A stretch of DNA of 64,000 bases from Rhodocyclaceae bacterium (GCA_020248265.1 JADCHX010000010.1:186001-250000); one strand, 5' to 3'; positions 49,052 to 58,990 are shown, counted from the stretch's first letter. Made by a program: numbers and translations. The notes: generated by a model from the sequence alone, not told the origin.

Positions 49052-50506
49052 TCAGCGTGCGATGAACACGGTCTTCTCTTCCCTCGCGACACCGGCATCG
49101 TCGGCGGCTTCCACCTTCAGCCAGACCGGCGTGGATCCGGGCGCGACGGCGGCGCGAGGCACGCGCAGCTCCAGCGGCACGATGCGCGAACCGGCGGAGC
49201 CGATCCTGATCGGCTGAGCCTCGGTGACGACCAGTTCGACGCCATCGATGCCGCGCGCCGACAGCACGAAGCTGCGCGCATCCTCGCGGGTGTTCATGAT
49301 CTGCACGCGATACACGTTCTCGAGACGGCCATCCTCGAGCTCACGCACGATGTCGCCGCGGTCGCGGATGATGTTCATCTTCACCGGCGTGCGCAGCACG
49401 ATGCCGGACACCACGGCGAGCGAGACCGCGAACAGCAGCGCCGCGTAGAGCAGCGTGCGCGGACGCATCAGGCGACCAAGGATCTCGCGGTCGTCGTAAC
49501 GGCCGGCCAGCGCATTCTCGGTGGAGTAACGGATCAGCCCTTTCGGGTAACCCATCTTTTCCATCACCTGGTTGCAGCCATCCACGCATGCGCCGCAGCC
49601 GATGCATTCGTACTGCAGCCCGTCCCGGATGTCGATGCCGGTCGGGCAGACCTGGACGCAGATGCCGCAATCGACGCAGTCGCCGAGGCCTTTCGCGCGT
49701 CGATCGACAGACCTGCCACGCGCGCCGCGGGGGTCGCCTCGGCGTGCATCGTAGGTAATGACCAGCGTGTCCGAATCGAACATGACGCTCTGGAAGCGCG
49801 CATACGGACACATGTACTTGCACACCTGCTCGCGCATGAAGCCCGCGTTGCCCCAGGTGGCGAAAGCGTAGAACAGCATCCAGAACGTCTCCCAGGGCCC
49901 TAGCGAGAGCGATGCGACGGAAGCGCCGAGTGCGCGGATCGGCGTGAAGTAGCCGACGAAGGTGAACCCCGTCCACAACGCGAGCAGCCCCCACAACAGG
50001 TGCTTGGCTGCCTTCAGCCTGAGCTTGCGTGCCGACATCGGCTGCCCGTCGAGTCGGATACGCGCCATCCGGTCGCCCTCGACCTTGCGCTCGATCCACA
50101 GGAACAGCTCGGTGTAGACCGTCTGCGGGCAGGCATAGCCACACCACAGGCGCCCGGCGATCGCCGTGAACAGGAACAGCGACAGCGCGCAGATCACCAG
50201 CAGGCCGGTCAGGAAGATGAAGTCCTGAGGCCAGAAGACGAAGCCGAAGATGTAGAACTTGCGTGCGGCCAGGTCGAACAGCACTGCCTGGCGGCCGTTC
50301 CACTCCAGCCAGGCAGTGCCGTAGAAGGCCAGCTGGGTAAGCACCACGAGCAGCACGCGCTGAGTAGCCAGGAAGCCGGTGACCGCACGCGGGTAGATCT
50401 TCCGGCGGATCTCGAACAAAGACTCGTCGGTCGCGGCGGCGGCACCGCCCGCATCGGGGGGCGCCGCCACCGCCTCGTGATCTCGGGCGCTACTTCCGCC
50501 CGTCAC
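49052..50506 (-). CDS. ccoG: cbb3 oxidase accessory ferredoxin CcoG
   Basis: A 484-residue membrane-bound protein with a C-terminal IgG-like domain. It has CGYACPQTVYTE near residue 120 and two [4Fe-4S] motifs in CVDCGICVQVCPTGID and CIGCGACVDGCNQ. CcoG (FixG/RdxA) is a copper reductase for cbb3 assembly in the models studied. The start is GTG at 50506, overlapping ccoP by 17 nt. Confidence 0.93.
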   Translation of the reverse strand: MTGGSSARDHEAVAAPPDAGGAAAATDESLFEIRRKIYPRAVTGFLATQRVLLVVLTQLAFYGTAWLEWNGRQAVLFDLAARKFYIFGFVFWPQDFIFLTGLLVICALSLFLFTAIAGRLWCGYACPQTVYTELFLWIERKVEGDRMARIRLDGQPMSARKLRLKAAKHLLWGLLALWTGFTFVGYFTPIRALGASVASLSLGPWETFWMLFYAFATWGNAGFMREQVCKYMCPYARFQSVMFDSDTLVITYDARRGDPRGARGRSVDRRAKGLGDCVDCGICVQVCPTGIDIRDGLQYECIGCGACVDGCNQVMEKMGYPKGLIRYSTENALAGRYDDREILGRLMRPRTLLYAALLFAVSLAVVSGIVLRTPVKMNIIRDRGDIVRELEDGRLENVYRVQIMNTREDARSFVLSARGIDGVELVVTEAQPIRIGSAGSRIVPLELRVPRAAVAPGSTPVWLKVEAADDAGVAREEKTVFIAR

Positions 50507-51401
50507 GCGAAAGCCCCCAGACGTAGGCCGCCAGCACGTGCACCTTGCCGGCCCCGAGGAATTCGCCCTGAGCGGGCATGACCCCGTTGCGGCCCTGGGT
50601 GATCGTCTCGATGATGGTTTCCTCCGACGCTCCGTACAGCCAGATCCTGTCGGCCAGATTGGGCGCGCCGAGCGCCGGGTTGCCCCTGGCATCCATCCCG
50701 TGGCAGGCCACGCAGACCTGTTCGAACTTCACCTTGCCCCGGGCCGCGAGCTCGGCGTCGTGCGGCAGGCCCGACAGCGAGCGAACATGGTTTGCCACCG
50801 CCCGGACGTTCTCGGCACCGATGCTCTCTGCCTGGGGCGGCATCATCGCCTGGCGTCCCTTCGCGATCGACTCATGGATCTGCATCGGCTCGCCCCCCCA
50901 GATCCATTCCGCGTCGCGCAGGTTCGGGAAGCCCTTCGCGCCGCCGGCATCCGAGCCATGGCACTGGGCGCAGTAGTTGACGAACAGCCGCTGGCCCATC
51001 TCGCGCGCCGCCGGATCGCGGGCAACCACCGCGAGGTCCTGCTTGAGGTAGACGTCGAACATCGCCGCGTACCGGCTGTCCCAGCGGCGGGACTCGGCCG
51101 TGTGCTGTCCGGCGGAACTCCAGCCGAGTGCCCCGCCGTAGACGGCCAGCCCGGGATACAGCGCCAGGTAGAGCAACCCGAACACGATCGTGAGGTAGAA
51201 GAGGAACATCCACCACCTCGGCAACGGGTTGTTCCATTCCGCGAGGTCGCCGTCCCACAGGTGGCCGGTGGTACCCGGGTCGGTACCGGCCGGCAGCCGT
51301 CGAGTGGTGTTCGCCTTGAGGAACCAGCCACAGGCGATGATCGAGACGATGCTCACCACCGCGATCGCGATGCCGACCCAACCGTAGATGAAATCAGCCA
51401 T
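50490..51401 (-). CDS. ccoP: cbb3-type cytochrome oxidase subunit III
   Basis: A 303-residue di-heme cytochrome c subunit with an N-terminal membrane part and two CxxCH sites: C144-A-Q-C147-H and C230-V-A-C233-H. GGGAGG stands upstream of the ATG, and its ATG shares an A with the ccoQ stop (TAATG). It passes electrons from cytochrome c to CcoO. Confidence 0.96.
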   Translation of the reverse strand: MADFIYGWVGIAIAVVSIVSIIACGWFLKANTTRRLPAGTDPGTTGHLWDGDLAEWNNPLPRWWMFLFYLTIVFGLLYLALYPGLAVYGGALGWSSAGQHTAESRRWDSRYAAMFDVYLKQDLAVVARDPAAREMGQRLFVNYCAQCHGSDAGGAKGFPNLRDAEWIWGGEPMQIHESIAKGRQAMMPPQAESIGAENVRAVANHVRSLSGLPHDAELAARGKVKFEQVCVACHGMDARGNPALGAPNLADRIWLYGASEETIIETITQGRNGVMPAQGEFLGAGKVHVLAAYVWGLSRDGRK

Positions 51402-51601
51402 TACCTGACCTCCCTTGATCCGGAATCGACCGTCGGCTTCGCCTGCGCGGAGGGCCTGCACGGCGCATCGTCATCGAGCGGAATGCGCGCTGCTTCGCCG
51501 AAGGCGTCGCGGCGCCGCGCCGACCATGCCCAGCCGACGATGCCGACGAACGTCACGAATGCGATCAGGGTAAGGATGGATTGCAGGTCACCGGTGGTCA
51601 T
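51401..51601 (-). CDS. ccoQ: cbb3-type cytochrome oxidase subunit CcoQ
   Basis: A 66-residue single-pass membrane protein with an N-terminal hydrophobic segment and a short polar tail. It stabilises the complex in well-studied systems. It sits between ccoO and ccoP with a TAATG overlap. Confidence 0.9.
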   Translation of the reverse strand: MTTGDLQSILTLIAFVTFVGIVGWAWSARRRDAFGEAARIPLDDDAPCRPSAQAKPTVDSGSREVR

Positions 51602-51611
51602 CGCGCATGCC

Positions 51612-52253
51612 TCAGGGGTTGGCTGCAATCGGGGCGGTACCGGCCTTCAGGCTGGTGCCCAGCACCTGCATGTAGGCGATCAGCGCATCGAGTTCGCTGC
51701 GCCCCTCCACCGCCTTCTGCGCGCCGGCGATCTCCTCCTCGCCGTACGGCACGCCGACGCGGGCGAGCGCACGCAGGTGGCTGCCGAGCGACGCACCGTC
51801 GACCGGCGTGCGTGCCAGCCATGGATAGGCGGGCATGTTCGACTCGGGCACCACGTCGCGCGGGTTGTTGAAGTGGATGCGGTGCCATTCGTCGGAATAG
51901 CGCCCACCGACCCGTGCCAGGTCGGGGCCGGTGCGCTTGCTGCCCCACTGGAACGGATGGTCGTAGACGAACTCACCGGCCACCGAGTAATGCCCGTAGC
52001 GCTCGGTCTCGGCGCGCAACGGGCGCACCATCTGCGAATGGCAGTTGTAGCAGCCCTCGCGCACATACACGTCACGGCCCGCCTGCTGCAGCGCCGTGTA
52101 GGGCTTCAGCCCCGCGACCGGCTCGGTGGTCGTGCGCTGGAAGAAAAGCGGCACGATCTGCACCAGTCCACCCACGCTCACCACCAGGATCACCAGCAGC
52201 ACCATCCAGCCGATGTTCTTTTCGATCGCCTGATGTCCGCCATCCATGCCCAT
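51612..52253 (-). CDS. ccoO: cbb3-type cytochrome oxidase subunit II
   Basis: A 213-residue membrane-anchored cytochrome c with a single N-terminal transmembrane segment and one heme site C68-Y-N-C71-H. It has [10 protein letters not shown], the conserved axial-ligand region. The ATG at 52253 is preceded by GAGG. It has 11 nt to ccoQ. Confidence 0.96.
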   Translation of the reverse strand: MGMDGGHQAIEKNIGWMVLLVILVVSVGGLVQIVPLFFQRTTTEPVAGLKPYTALQQAGRDVYVREGCYNCHSQMVRPLRAETERYGHYSVAGEFVYDHPFQWGSKRTGPDLARVGGRYSDEWHRIHFNNPRDVVPESNMPAYPWLARTPVDGASLGSHLRALARVGVPYGEEEIAGAQKAVEGRSELDALIAYMQVLGTSLKAGTAPIAANP

Positions 52254-52325
52254 GATCTCGGTACCTCTCGTCACTGCGTTGCCGTCCGACCGGTCCCGGC
52301 AGCCGCCGGCCGGCGCCCTGCCCTC

Positions 52326-53771
52326 TTATGCGTGTGCCATTACAGGCGCCGGGATCGCGGCGTTGACCGGCCGGCTACCGGCTACGGTCTTCCACACGTT
52401 CCAGCACATCACCAGCATGCCACCCAGATAGAGCGCCCCACCGGCGAGCCGTACCACGTAGTAGGGCCAGGTGGCCTTCACGCTCTCGACGAAGGTATAG
52501 GTCAACGTGCCGTCCGCATTGACCGCACGCCACATCAGGCCCTGCATCACGCCGGCGATCCACATCGCGGTGATGTAGAGCACGATGCCGATGGTCGCCA
52601 CCCAGAAATGCAGGGTTATGGCGCGCACGCTGTACATCTCGGTGCGGCCGAACAGCCTCGGGATCAGGTAGTACATGCTGCCGATCGAGATCATGCCGAC
52701 CCAGCCGAGCGCGCCGGAGTGAACGTGCCCGATGGTCCAGTCCGTGTAGTGCGACAGTGCATTTACCGTCTTGATCGACATCATCGGCCCCTCGAACGTC
52801 GACATGCCGTAGAACGACAGCGAGGTCACGAGGAACTTCAGGATCGGGTCGGTGCGCAGCTTGTGCCATGCGCCCGAGAGCGTCATGATGCCGTTGATCA
52901 TCCCGCCCCATGACGGCGCGAGCAGGATCAGCGAGAACACCATGCCGAGCGATTGCGCCCAGTCCGGCAGGGCCGTGTAGTGCAGGTGGTGCGGCCCGGC
53001 CCACATGTAGGTGAAGATCAGCGCCCAGAAGTGCACCACCGACAGCCGGTACGAGTACACCGGCCGGCCAGCCTGCTTCGGGATGAAGTAGTACATCATG
53101 CCGAGGAAGCCTGCGGTCAGGAAGAAGCCTACCGCGTTGTGTCCATACCACCACTGGATCATCGCGTCCTGCACGCCCGCATAGGCCGAGTACGACTTGG
53201 TAAACGAGGCGGGGCTGAACGCACTGTTCACGATGTGCAGGATCGCGACGGTCAGGATGAACGCGCCGAAGAACCAGTTGGCGACATAGATGTGCGGGAT
53301 GCGGCGCTTCATGATCGTGCCGAAGAACACCACCGCATAGCTGACCCACACCACCGCGATGAGCAGGTCGATCGGCCACTCGAGCTCGGCGTATTCCTTG
53401 CCCTGGGTCATGCCCAGCGGCAGCGTGACCGCGGCGAGCACGATCACGGCCTGCCAGCCCCAGAACGTGAACCCGGCCAGCCGGTCGGAGAGCAGCCGCA
53501 CATGGCAGGTGCGCTGGACGACGTAGTACGACGTCGCGAACAACGCACAACCGCCGAAGGCGAAGATCACCGCGTTGGTGTGCAGCGGCCGTAACCGCCC
53601 GTAGGAGAGCCATGGCACAGAGGGCAGCAGTTCGGGCCAGGCCAGCTGCGCCGCGATGATCACCCCGACCAGCATGCCCACCACGCCCCAGACCACAGTC
53701 ATCAGCGCGAACTGGCGTACTACCCGGTAGTTGTAGGTTTCTTCAGGATTGTCCGCTGGTGCCGCCTGCAT
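52326..53771 (-). CDS. ccoN: cbb3-type cytochrome oxidase subunit I
   Basis: A catalytic heme-copper subunit of 481 residues with twelve or more transmembrane segments. Histidine ligands lie in [25 protein letters not shown] and [15 protein letters not shown]. The start at 53771 has GGAG 9 nt upstream; ATGs at 53777 and 53786 are less well placed. It is preceded by a perfect FNR box. This high-affinity oxidase serves microaerobic respiration. Confidence 0.97.
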   Translation of the reverse strand: MQAAPADNPEETYNYRVVRQFALMTVVWGVVGMLVGVIIAAQLAWPELLPSVPWLSYGRLRPLHTNAVIFAFGGCALFATSYYVVQRTCHVRLLSDRLAGFTFWGWQAVIVLAAVTLPLGMTQGKEYAELEWPIDLLIAVVWVSYAVVFFGTIMKRRIPHIYVANWFFGAFILTVAILHIVNSAFSPASFTKSYSAYAGVQDAMIQWWYGHNAVGFFLTAGFLGMMYYFIPKQAGRPVYSYRLSVVHFWALIFTYMWAGPHHLHYTALPDWAQSLGMVFSLILLAPSWGGMINGIMTLSGAWHKLRTDPILKFLVTSLSFYGMSTFEGPMMSIKTVNALSHYTDWTIGHVHSGALGWVGMISIGSMYYLIPRLFGRTEMYSVRAITLHFWVATIGIVLYITAMWIAGVMQGLMWRAVNADGTLTYTFVESVKATWPYYVVRLAGGALYLGGMLVMCWNVWKTVAGSRPVNAAIPAPVMAHA

Positions 53772-53827
53772 GGTCATGTACTCCATCCGGGTACGGGTTG
53801 CGCCGCCCTTTTCGATGGCGGCGTCCA

Positions 53828-53869
53828 ATCATCGCCATGCAGCGGGGACCCTTTGTTGATATGGATCAA
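53828..53869 (-). promoter_or_regulatory. ccoN promoter with perfect FNR box
   Basis: TTGAT-ATGG-ATCAA at 53856-53869 is a perfect FNR box, centred 92 nt before the ccoN start. On the minus strand a candidate -10 GATGAT (53828-53833) puts the start of transcription near 53821, so the box centre lies at about -41.5, the class II activator position. FNR is encoded 9 kb away in this window. Confidence 0.85.
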
Positions 53870-53951
53870 CCCGGGCCCGAAAACCGCCCGGGGAATCGCA
53901 TGTGCGGTGCCCGGCGCGCCGGCAGCACCATTGCCCACGCGCGGCATTGCC

Positions 53952-54179
53952 TCAGCGCCGCGAGGCGGGTGGCGATGCGGGTGGCGCCGCCTCTGCGTCC
54001 GGCGGTGCAGTCCGCCCTGACTCCGGCGCTGCGACCCGGTCATCGTCGTCGAGCAGCAGGCGCTGCGCCGGACCTTCCATATCCTCGAACTGATCGTTGC
54101 GAACGGCCCACCAGAACGCAGCACCGATCGCGATCGCGAGCACCACCGACAGCGGGATCAGCAGGTAGAGGATGTCCAT
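53952..54179 (-). CDS. ccoS: cbb3 oxidase assembly protein CcoS
   Basis: A 75-residue protein: one transmembrane segment (MDILYLLIPLSVVLAIAIG) followed by FWWAVRNDQFEDMEGPAQRLLLDD, the CcoS signature, and a Pro/Ala-rich tail. It helps cbb3 maturation. It lies upstream of ccoN on the same strand, with the FNR box between. No ccoI precedes it. Confidence 0.92.
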   Translation of the reverse strand: MDILYLLIPLSVVLAIAIGAAFWWAVRNDQFEDMEGPAQRLLLDDDDRVAAPESGRTAPPDAEAAPPASPPASRR

Positions 54180-54301
54180 CCGCCGATGATGCCCATTTCC
54201 GAGCCGTACGGGCGAGCATCCGCTGGCAGGGGCGCGTTGTCGGTGTCGGCCCCTCGGTCTAGACTCCTGCCAACCCATCCGCACAGATCAGAGCCGCCGA
54301 C

Positions 54302-56458
54302 ATGCCGACCTCCCCGTCCACTTCTACCAACCCCCTCGATTGCATCCTCAACCCAAGGCGCCTGGCCGTGATCGGTGCGTCGAGCGATCCGGAAAAGCGA
54401 GGCTACCGGGCGATCCGCACGTTGATCACCGACCATTACAAGGGAGAGATACTCCCGATCAATCCGAAGTCGGACGAGATCCTCGGCCTGAAGTGCTACC
54501 CCTCGATCGAGGCGGTACCGGGTGAGGTCGACCTGGCGCTCGTATGCACGCCTGCGAAGGCTGCGCCCGAGGTGATCGAGGCGTGCGGCCGCAAGGGCGT
54601 CAAGGGTGCGCTCCTGCTTGCCGGCGGCTTCAGCGAGGCAAGCGAAGCCGGCCGCCTGCTCGAAGAACAGACGGTTGCGGTCGCGCGCCGGTACGGCGTG
54701 CGGCTGATCGGGCCGAATACCAACGGCATCTTCACCGCACGCGAGGCCTGCAACGCGATCGCCTGGTTCGACATCCCGCGCGGTCCGGCGGCAATGCTCG
54801 CCAATTCGGCGAACGTGATGCTGTCGATCCTCGCCGAGGCGCAGTTCCACCAGTATTTCGGCTTCAACACCCTGCTCTCCGTGGGCAACCAGTCGGACAT
54901 CCAGTTCCATGAATACCTGTCCGCGATGGGCGACGATCCCGATACCGGTGCGGTCATCTCCTACATCGAGGGCTTCAAGGACGGCCGCGCGTTCATCGAG
55001 GCTGCGCGCAGCGTCACGCCGAAGAAGCCGATCGTCATGTTCAAGGCCGGCCGCACCGCCGAAGGCGTACGCGCCGCGCGGTCCCACAGCGGCTCGCTCG
55101 CTGGCGACTACACCGTGGCCTCCGGCGTGCTGAAGCAGGCCGGTATCACGCTGCTCGAACGATCCGATTGCCTGTATCCGGTGGCCGAGGCGCTGCATCT
55201 GCTGCCGGCGATGCGCTCGCGCCGCGTGGCGGTGCTGTCGGAGGGCGGTGGCGTGATAACGGTCGCCGCCGAAGCACTGTCCGAACGCGGGCTGGTGATC
55301 GCTCCGCTGTCGGAGGCGACCCAGGCGCGCATCCACGAGATCGTGCCGAACGCCTCCGCGATCTCGAACCCGGTGGATGCCGGGGGCGGCACCGATCCGC
55401 GCGCCGAGTATTACGGGTTGTGCGGCGAGGCCATCCTGGCCGATCCGAACGTCGACGCCCTGATGCTGACCGGTTTCTTCGGCGGCTACGCCCGGCGCTA
55501 CGGCGAAGGCGTGGCCGAGATGGAGTTCAAGGTCGCGCGCGACCTCGCAGACCTGATGCACAGGCACGGCAAGCCGGTGGTGGTGCAATCGCACTACGCG
55601 CATTACCGGACGCCGGCGCTCGACGTGCTGCGCAGGGCCGGCGTGCCCTTCTACCGGCACATCGAGATCGCGGCCCAGTGCCTCGCGTCCGCCGCAGACT
55701 ATTCCGAGGCACGGCGCCGGATGGCGTCGCCGCCTGCGGCGGCGGCCGCGCCACTGCCGGCCGCTGCAGCGACGGTGGTCGCCAGTGCCCGTGCCGCAGG
55801 CCGGACGGCGCTGCTGGAGACCGAAGCGCGCGACCTGCTCACCGCCTGCGGGGTCAACCTTGCACCGTCATTCCTGCTGCGCGACGCCGGGGATGCCGCA
55901 GCCGCGATCGCGGCGCTGGGCGACCGGCCACTGGCGCTGAAGGTCGTGTCACAGGACGTACTGCACAAGTCCGACGCCGGCGGCGTCCGACTGGGCGTAC
56001 AAGGCGAGGCAGCAGTGCGCGCCGCAACGGCCGAGATCCGCGCCGCGGTCGGACACCATGTCCCGGGGGCGCGTGTCGAAGGCGTACTCGCCGCGCCGAT
56101 GGCCGCGCGCGGTATCGAACTGATCGTCGGCGTGTCCCAGGACCCGCAATTCGGCCCGGTGCTGCTGTTCGGCGTCGGCGGGATCTTCGTCGAAGCGGTA
56201 CGCGACGTCGTGTTCCGTGCGCTGCCGGTGAGCCGGGACGACGCGCTCGAGATGATCGGCGACATCCGTGCACGGAAGATGCTCGACGGCGTACGCGGCC
56301 TGCCTGCCGTCGACCGCGACGCGCTCGCAGCGCTGCTGGTGAAGGTCGCCGGGATCGCCGCAGCCGGCGGCGCCGGCATCGCCGAGATCGATCTCAACCC
56401 GGTGATCGCGACCGCAGACGGACTGGTCATCGCCGACGCACGGATGATCCTCGCCTAG
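54302..56458 (+). CDS. ADP-forming acyl-CoA synthetase family protein
   Basis: A 718-residue CoA-binding plus ATP-grasp protein. The N-terminal CoA domain starts with LAVIGASSDPEKRGYRAIRT; the central ligase domain has the SHSGSLAG histidine site; the C-terminal ATP-grasp domain runs about 490-718. It converts an acyl-CoA to the free acid with ATP formation, or the reverse; substrate unknown. It stands alone on the plus strand, and its stop shares CTAG with the convergent gene. Confidence 0.87.
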   Translation: MPTSPSTSTNPLDCILNPRRLAVIGASSDPEKRGYRAIRTLITDHYKGEILPINPKSDEILGLKCYPSIEAVPGEVDLALVCTPAKAAPEVIEACGRKGVKGALLLAGGFSEASEAGRLLEEQTVAVARRYGVRLIGPNTNGIFTAREACNAIAWFDIPRGPAAMLANSANVMLSILAEAQFHQYFGFNTLLSVGNQSDIQFHEYLSAMGDDPDTGAVISYIEGFKDGRAFIEAARSVTPKKPIVMFKAGRTAEGVRAARSHSGSLAGDYTVASGVLKQAGITLLERSDCLYPVAEALHLLPAMRSRRVAVLSEGGGVITVAAEALSERGLVIAPLSEATQARIHEIVPNASAISNPVDAGGGTDPRAEYYGLCGEAILADPNVDALMLTGFFGGYARRYGEGVAEMEFKVARDLADLMHRHGKPVVVQSHYAHYRTPALDVLRRAGVPFYRHIEIAAQCLASAADYSEARRRMASPPAAAAAPLPAAAATVVASARAAGRTALLETEARDLLTACGVNLAPSFLLRDAGDAAAAIAALGDRPLALKVVSQDVLHKSDAGGVRLGVQGEAAVRAATAEIRAAVGHHVPGARVEGVLAAPMAARGIELIVGVSQDPQFGPVLLFGVGGIFVEAVRDVVFRALPVSRDDALEMIGDIRARKMLDGVRGLPAVDRDALAALLVKVAGIAAAGGAGIAEIDLNPVIATADGLVIADARMILA

Positions 56459-56709
56459 GACACCTGCACCCAGCCCTGCTTCCAAACCGCCGGGTCCTCC
56501 AGCTCGCGCCAGGGTACGGTCAGCACCCGGCGCGAGAGGACGGCCTCGAGATGCACCTTCGTCGGCGCCCCGCCAGCAACGTCCGGGTCGAGTACCTTGA
56601 CGACCAGGAAGTGCTTCTCCCGGTCGCGCGGCACCACCGCCGTCCACTTGCCGAGCAGCAGCTTCTTCGGATCGACCCGGTTGCGGTCGGGTGAACCCGG
56701 CGCGGTCAT
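56455..56709 (-). CDS. Trp-rich conserved small protein (TIGR02450 family)
   Basis: An 84-residue protein of the TIGR02450 Trp-rich family. It has KKLLLGKWTAVVPRDREKHF and ends VPWRELEDPAVWKQGWVQV, with four conserved tryptophans. It is soluble and of unknown function. Its ATG overlaps the M20 stop by 4 nt, and its stop codon shares CTAG with the convergent synthetase. Confidence 0.88.
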   Translation of the reverse strand: MTAPGSPDRNRVDPKKLLLGKWTAVVPRDREKHFLVVKVLDPDVAGGAPTKVHLEAVLSRRVLTVPWRELEDPAVWKQGWVQVS

Positions 56710-58001
56710 CCCCTCGCCGGCCGAGGCCGGGAGCAGATGTCGAGTGCCATCAGCGCGTAGATCTGCGCGGCCTTCACCATCACGTCGATCTCGATCTCTT
56801 CCGCGCGCGGACCGATCCGTCGCCCGCGCGGGCCGATCTTGATGGCCGGGATGCCCAGCTCGTTGTACACATTGGTGTCGGTCCAGATACTGGCACGGTC
56901 GGGTGCCTCGTGCCGGATCGCCTCGCCGAACAGGTGCCGATAGATGCCCTCGGCAGCGGTGACCAGCGGCTCCACCCCCTTGCCCTCGTGGCCGAGCAGC
57001 GACTTGTACAGGTCCATCTCGTACTCGATGCCGAGGGCGTCGAGCACGCGCTCGAGTTGCGCCTTGATCTCGACCGGACGCACCTGGGGCGGCATCCGGA
57101 TGTCGACATAGATGGTGCATACGCCGGGGAAGTAGTTCGGGCGGTACGGTGCGCCGCCTTCGATCGCACCGATATTCACCTTGGGGAAAAGCGGTCCGGT
57201 CGGCGAGTGGTACACGTTGTCGCGCTCGAAACCGTCCGCCCACTGCTCGACCGCGGCGATCACCCGGGTCATCTTCACGATCGCGTTCAGCTCCGACATC
57301 GGCATCGTCGCGCGGTCGGAACCCCACGCGGCCTCGGCCTTCCCATAGGTGGCGATCTTCAGCTGCACGACACCGGTCTGCGTCCACACGATGTTCAGGT
57401 CGGAACAGTCGGCGCATACCGCGTAGTCGGTATGCATGCCATGCGTGAGCAGGTGACGGGTGCCCGCCCCCTCGCCACGGTACTCCTTCGACTGCCACGG
57501 CCCGACCGGCGTACGCGAAATCTCGCCGACCACCGCCGCGAATACGACATCGCCCTTTAGCTCGACGCCGCTCGCCTTGAGCGCCTTGGCCGCCATCATG
57601 AAGGAGGCGACACCACCCTTCATGTTCGAGATGCCCAGCCCACGCACCACCCGTCCGTCGACGATGGAACCGCGCAGTTCCGACTGCGGCTCGACCGAAC
57701 GCACCATGCGCAGGTCTTCGTCGGTGCCGGTGAAACTGGTGTCGGTATGCCCGTTGAAACCGAGGCTGAGCCCATTGCCGGAACCCTTGAGGATGCCGAC
57801 CGCATTCGGCCGACCTGCCTCGACCTCCTGGGTGATCGCCTTCAGGCCCTGCCGGCGGAACCAGTCGACGATGAAATCGGCCACCTGCTTCTCCTGCCCG
57901 GTCGGGCTGGGGATGTCGGTGAGGTCGCAGCCGAGTCGCGCCAGTTCGTCGCGGTCGATGTGTGCCAGCACGCGCTTGGCCGCGTCGGTGTCCAGTGCCA
58001 T
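56706..58001 (-). CDS. M20 peptidase family protein with altered metal ligands
   Basis: A 431-residue M20 (ArgE/DapE/aminoacylase-like) amidohydrolase fold. GHTDTSF gives H85 and D87, the first metal motif. The bridging aspartate position of the (S/A)-D-M-K-G-G motif is asparagine (N126 in GISNMKGG). The E-E pair is E160-I161. Thus two usual dizinc ligands are changed. GGAGGAAG is a good ribosome-binding site before the ATG at 58001. It is in an operon with a Bug protein, GMC oxidoreductase and ThDP enzyme. Substrate unknown. Confidence 0.82.
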   Translation of the reverse strand: MALDTDAAKRVLAHIDRDELARLGCDLTDIPSPTGQEKQVADFIVDWFRRQGLKAITQEVEAGRPNAVGILKGSGNGLSLGFNGHTDTSFTGTDEDLRMVRSVEPQSELRGSIVDGRVVRGLGISNMKGGVASFMMAAKALKASGVELKGDVVFAAVVGEISRTPVGPWQSKEYRGEGAGTRHLLTHGMHTDYAVCADCSDLNIVWTQTGVVQLKIATYGKAEAAWGSDRATMPMSELNAIVKMTRVIAAVEQWADGFERDNVYHSPTGPLFPKVNIGAIEGGAPYRPNYFPGVCTIYVDIRMPPQVRPVEIKAQLERVLDALGIEYEMDLYKSLLGHEGKGVEPLVTAAEGIYRHLFGEAIRHEAPDRASIWTDTNVYNELGIPAIKIGPRGRRIGPRAEEIEIDVMVKAAQIYALMALDICSRPRPARG

Positions 58002-58021
58002 GCTTCCTCCAGTAGAAACGC

Positions 58022-58990
58022 TCAATCGATCTTGATCTTCGCCGTGGTCACCACCTCGCGCCACAGCTTTATCTCGCGGGCGAGCTTGTCGCGGAACACC
58101 GCGCCCGTGGTGCCGTCGATGTCCCAGCCCAGGTTCTCCAGGTTGGTGCGGCCCTGCCCGTTCGTGACCACCGCGATCAGCGCCGACTCCAGCCGCTGGA
58201 AGATGTCGCGCGGCAACCCGCGCGGCGCGGCGAAGCCCTGCCATGAAAGGATCTCCATGTCCTTGTAGCCAAGCTCCGCGAGGGTCGGGACATCCTGGAA
58301 CTGCGCGATGCGCTTGCCGCTGGTGACCGCCAGCGCGCGCAGGCGACTGCTGCGGATGTGGTTGGCCGCGCTGCCCAGGCTGGTGAAGGTCAGATCGACC
58401 TCGCCGCCGAGCATCGCGCCCATGGTCGCGCCGGCCCCCTTGAACGGCACGATGATCGCGCTGGTCTTCGTGCGCAGCATCAGCAGCTCGGAGGTCATGT
58501 GGCCGGACGAGCCCAGCCCGGCGACGCCGAACGTGTGCTTGCCCGGGTTCGCGCGCAGCAGTGCGATCACTTCCTTGACGCTGGTCGCTGGCACCCTGGT
58601 GCTCGCCACCAGCACGTTGGGCGTGTTGGCAGACAGGCTGAGCAGGTCGAAGTCGCGCAGCGAGTCGTAGCCCGGATCCTTGTAGTTGACCATGTTGATC
58701 GCGAAGGTGCCCACCGAGCCGATCAGCAGCGTGTTGCCGTCCGGGTTGGCCTTCGCCGCCATCGTCGCGCCTATGGTGCTGTTCGCCCCGGCACGGATGT
58801 CGACGATCACCGGTTGACCGAGGTTTTCCTGCAGTCGGGCGGCTACCTCGCGGCCGACGACGTCGGACGGCCCGCCGGCGGCAAACGGCACAATCAGGCG
58901 AATCGGCCGGTTCGGCCAGCCTTGCGCGGACACGGCACCGCAGGCCACCAGCGCCAGCAGCGCCCCGACTGCGATCAAGCGATTTTTCAT
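58022..58990 (-). CDS. Bug/TctC-type tripartite tricarboxylate transporter substrate-binding protein
   Basis: A 322-residue periplasmic binding protein starting MKNRLIAVGALLALVACGAV with a signal peptide or lipobox (LVAC). Mature motifs are RPIRLIVPFAAGGPSDVVGR and the family core IVPFKGAGATMGAMLGGEVD. Bug proteins bind organic acids and amides for TctAB; no tctA/tctB is in the window. Its ATG overlaps the GMC stop by 4 nt. Confidence 0.93.
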   Translation of the reverse strand: MKNRLIAVGALLALVACGAVSAQGWPNRPIRLIVPFAAGGPSDVVGREVAARLQENLGQPVIVDIRAGANSTIGATMAAKANPDGNTLLIGSVGTFAINMVNYKDPGYDSLRDFDLLSLSANTPNVLVASTRVPATSVKEVIALLRANPGKHTFGVAGLGSSGHMTSELLMLRTKTSAIIVPFKGAGATMGAMLGGEVDLTFTSLGSAANHIRSSRLRALAVTSGKRIAQFQDVPTLAELGYKDMEILSWQGFAAPRGLPRDIFQRLESALIAVVTNGQGRTNLENLGWDIDGTTGAVFRDKLAREIKLWREVVTTAKIKID

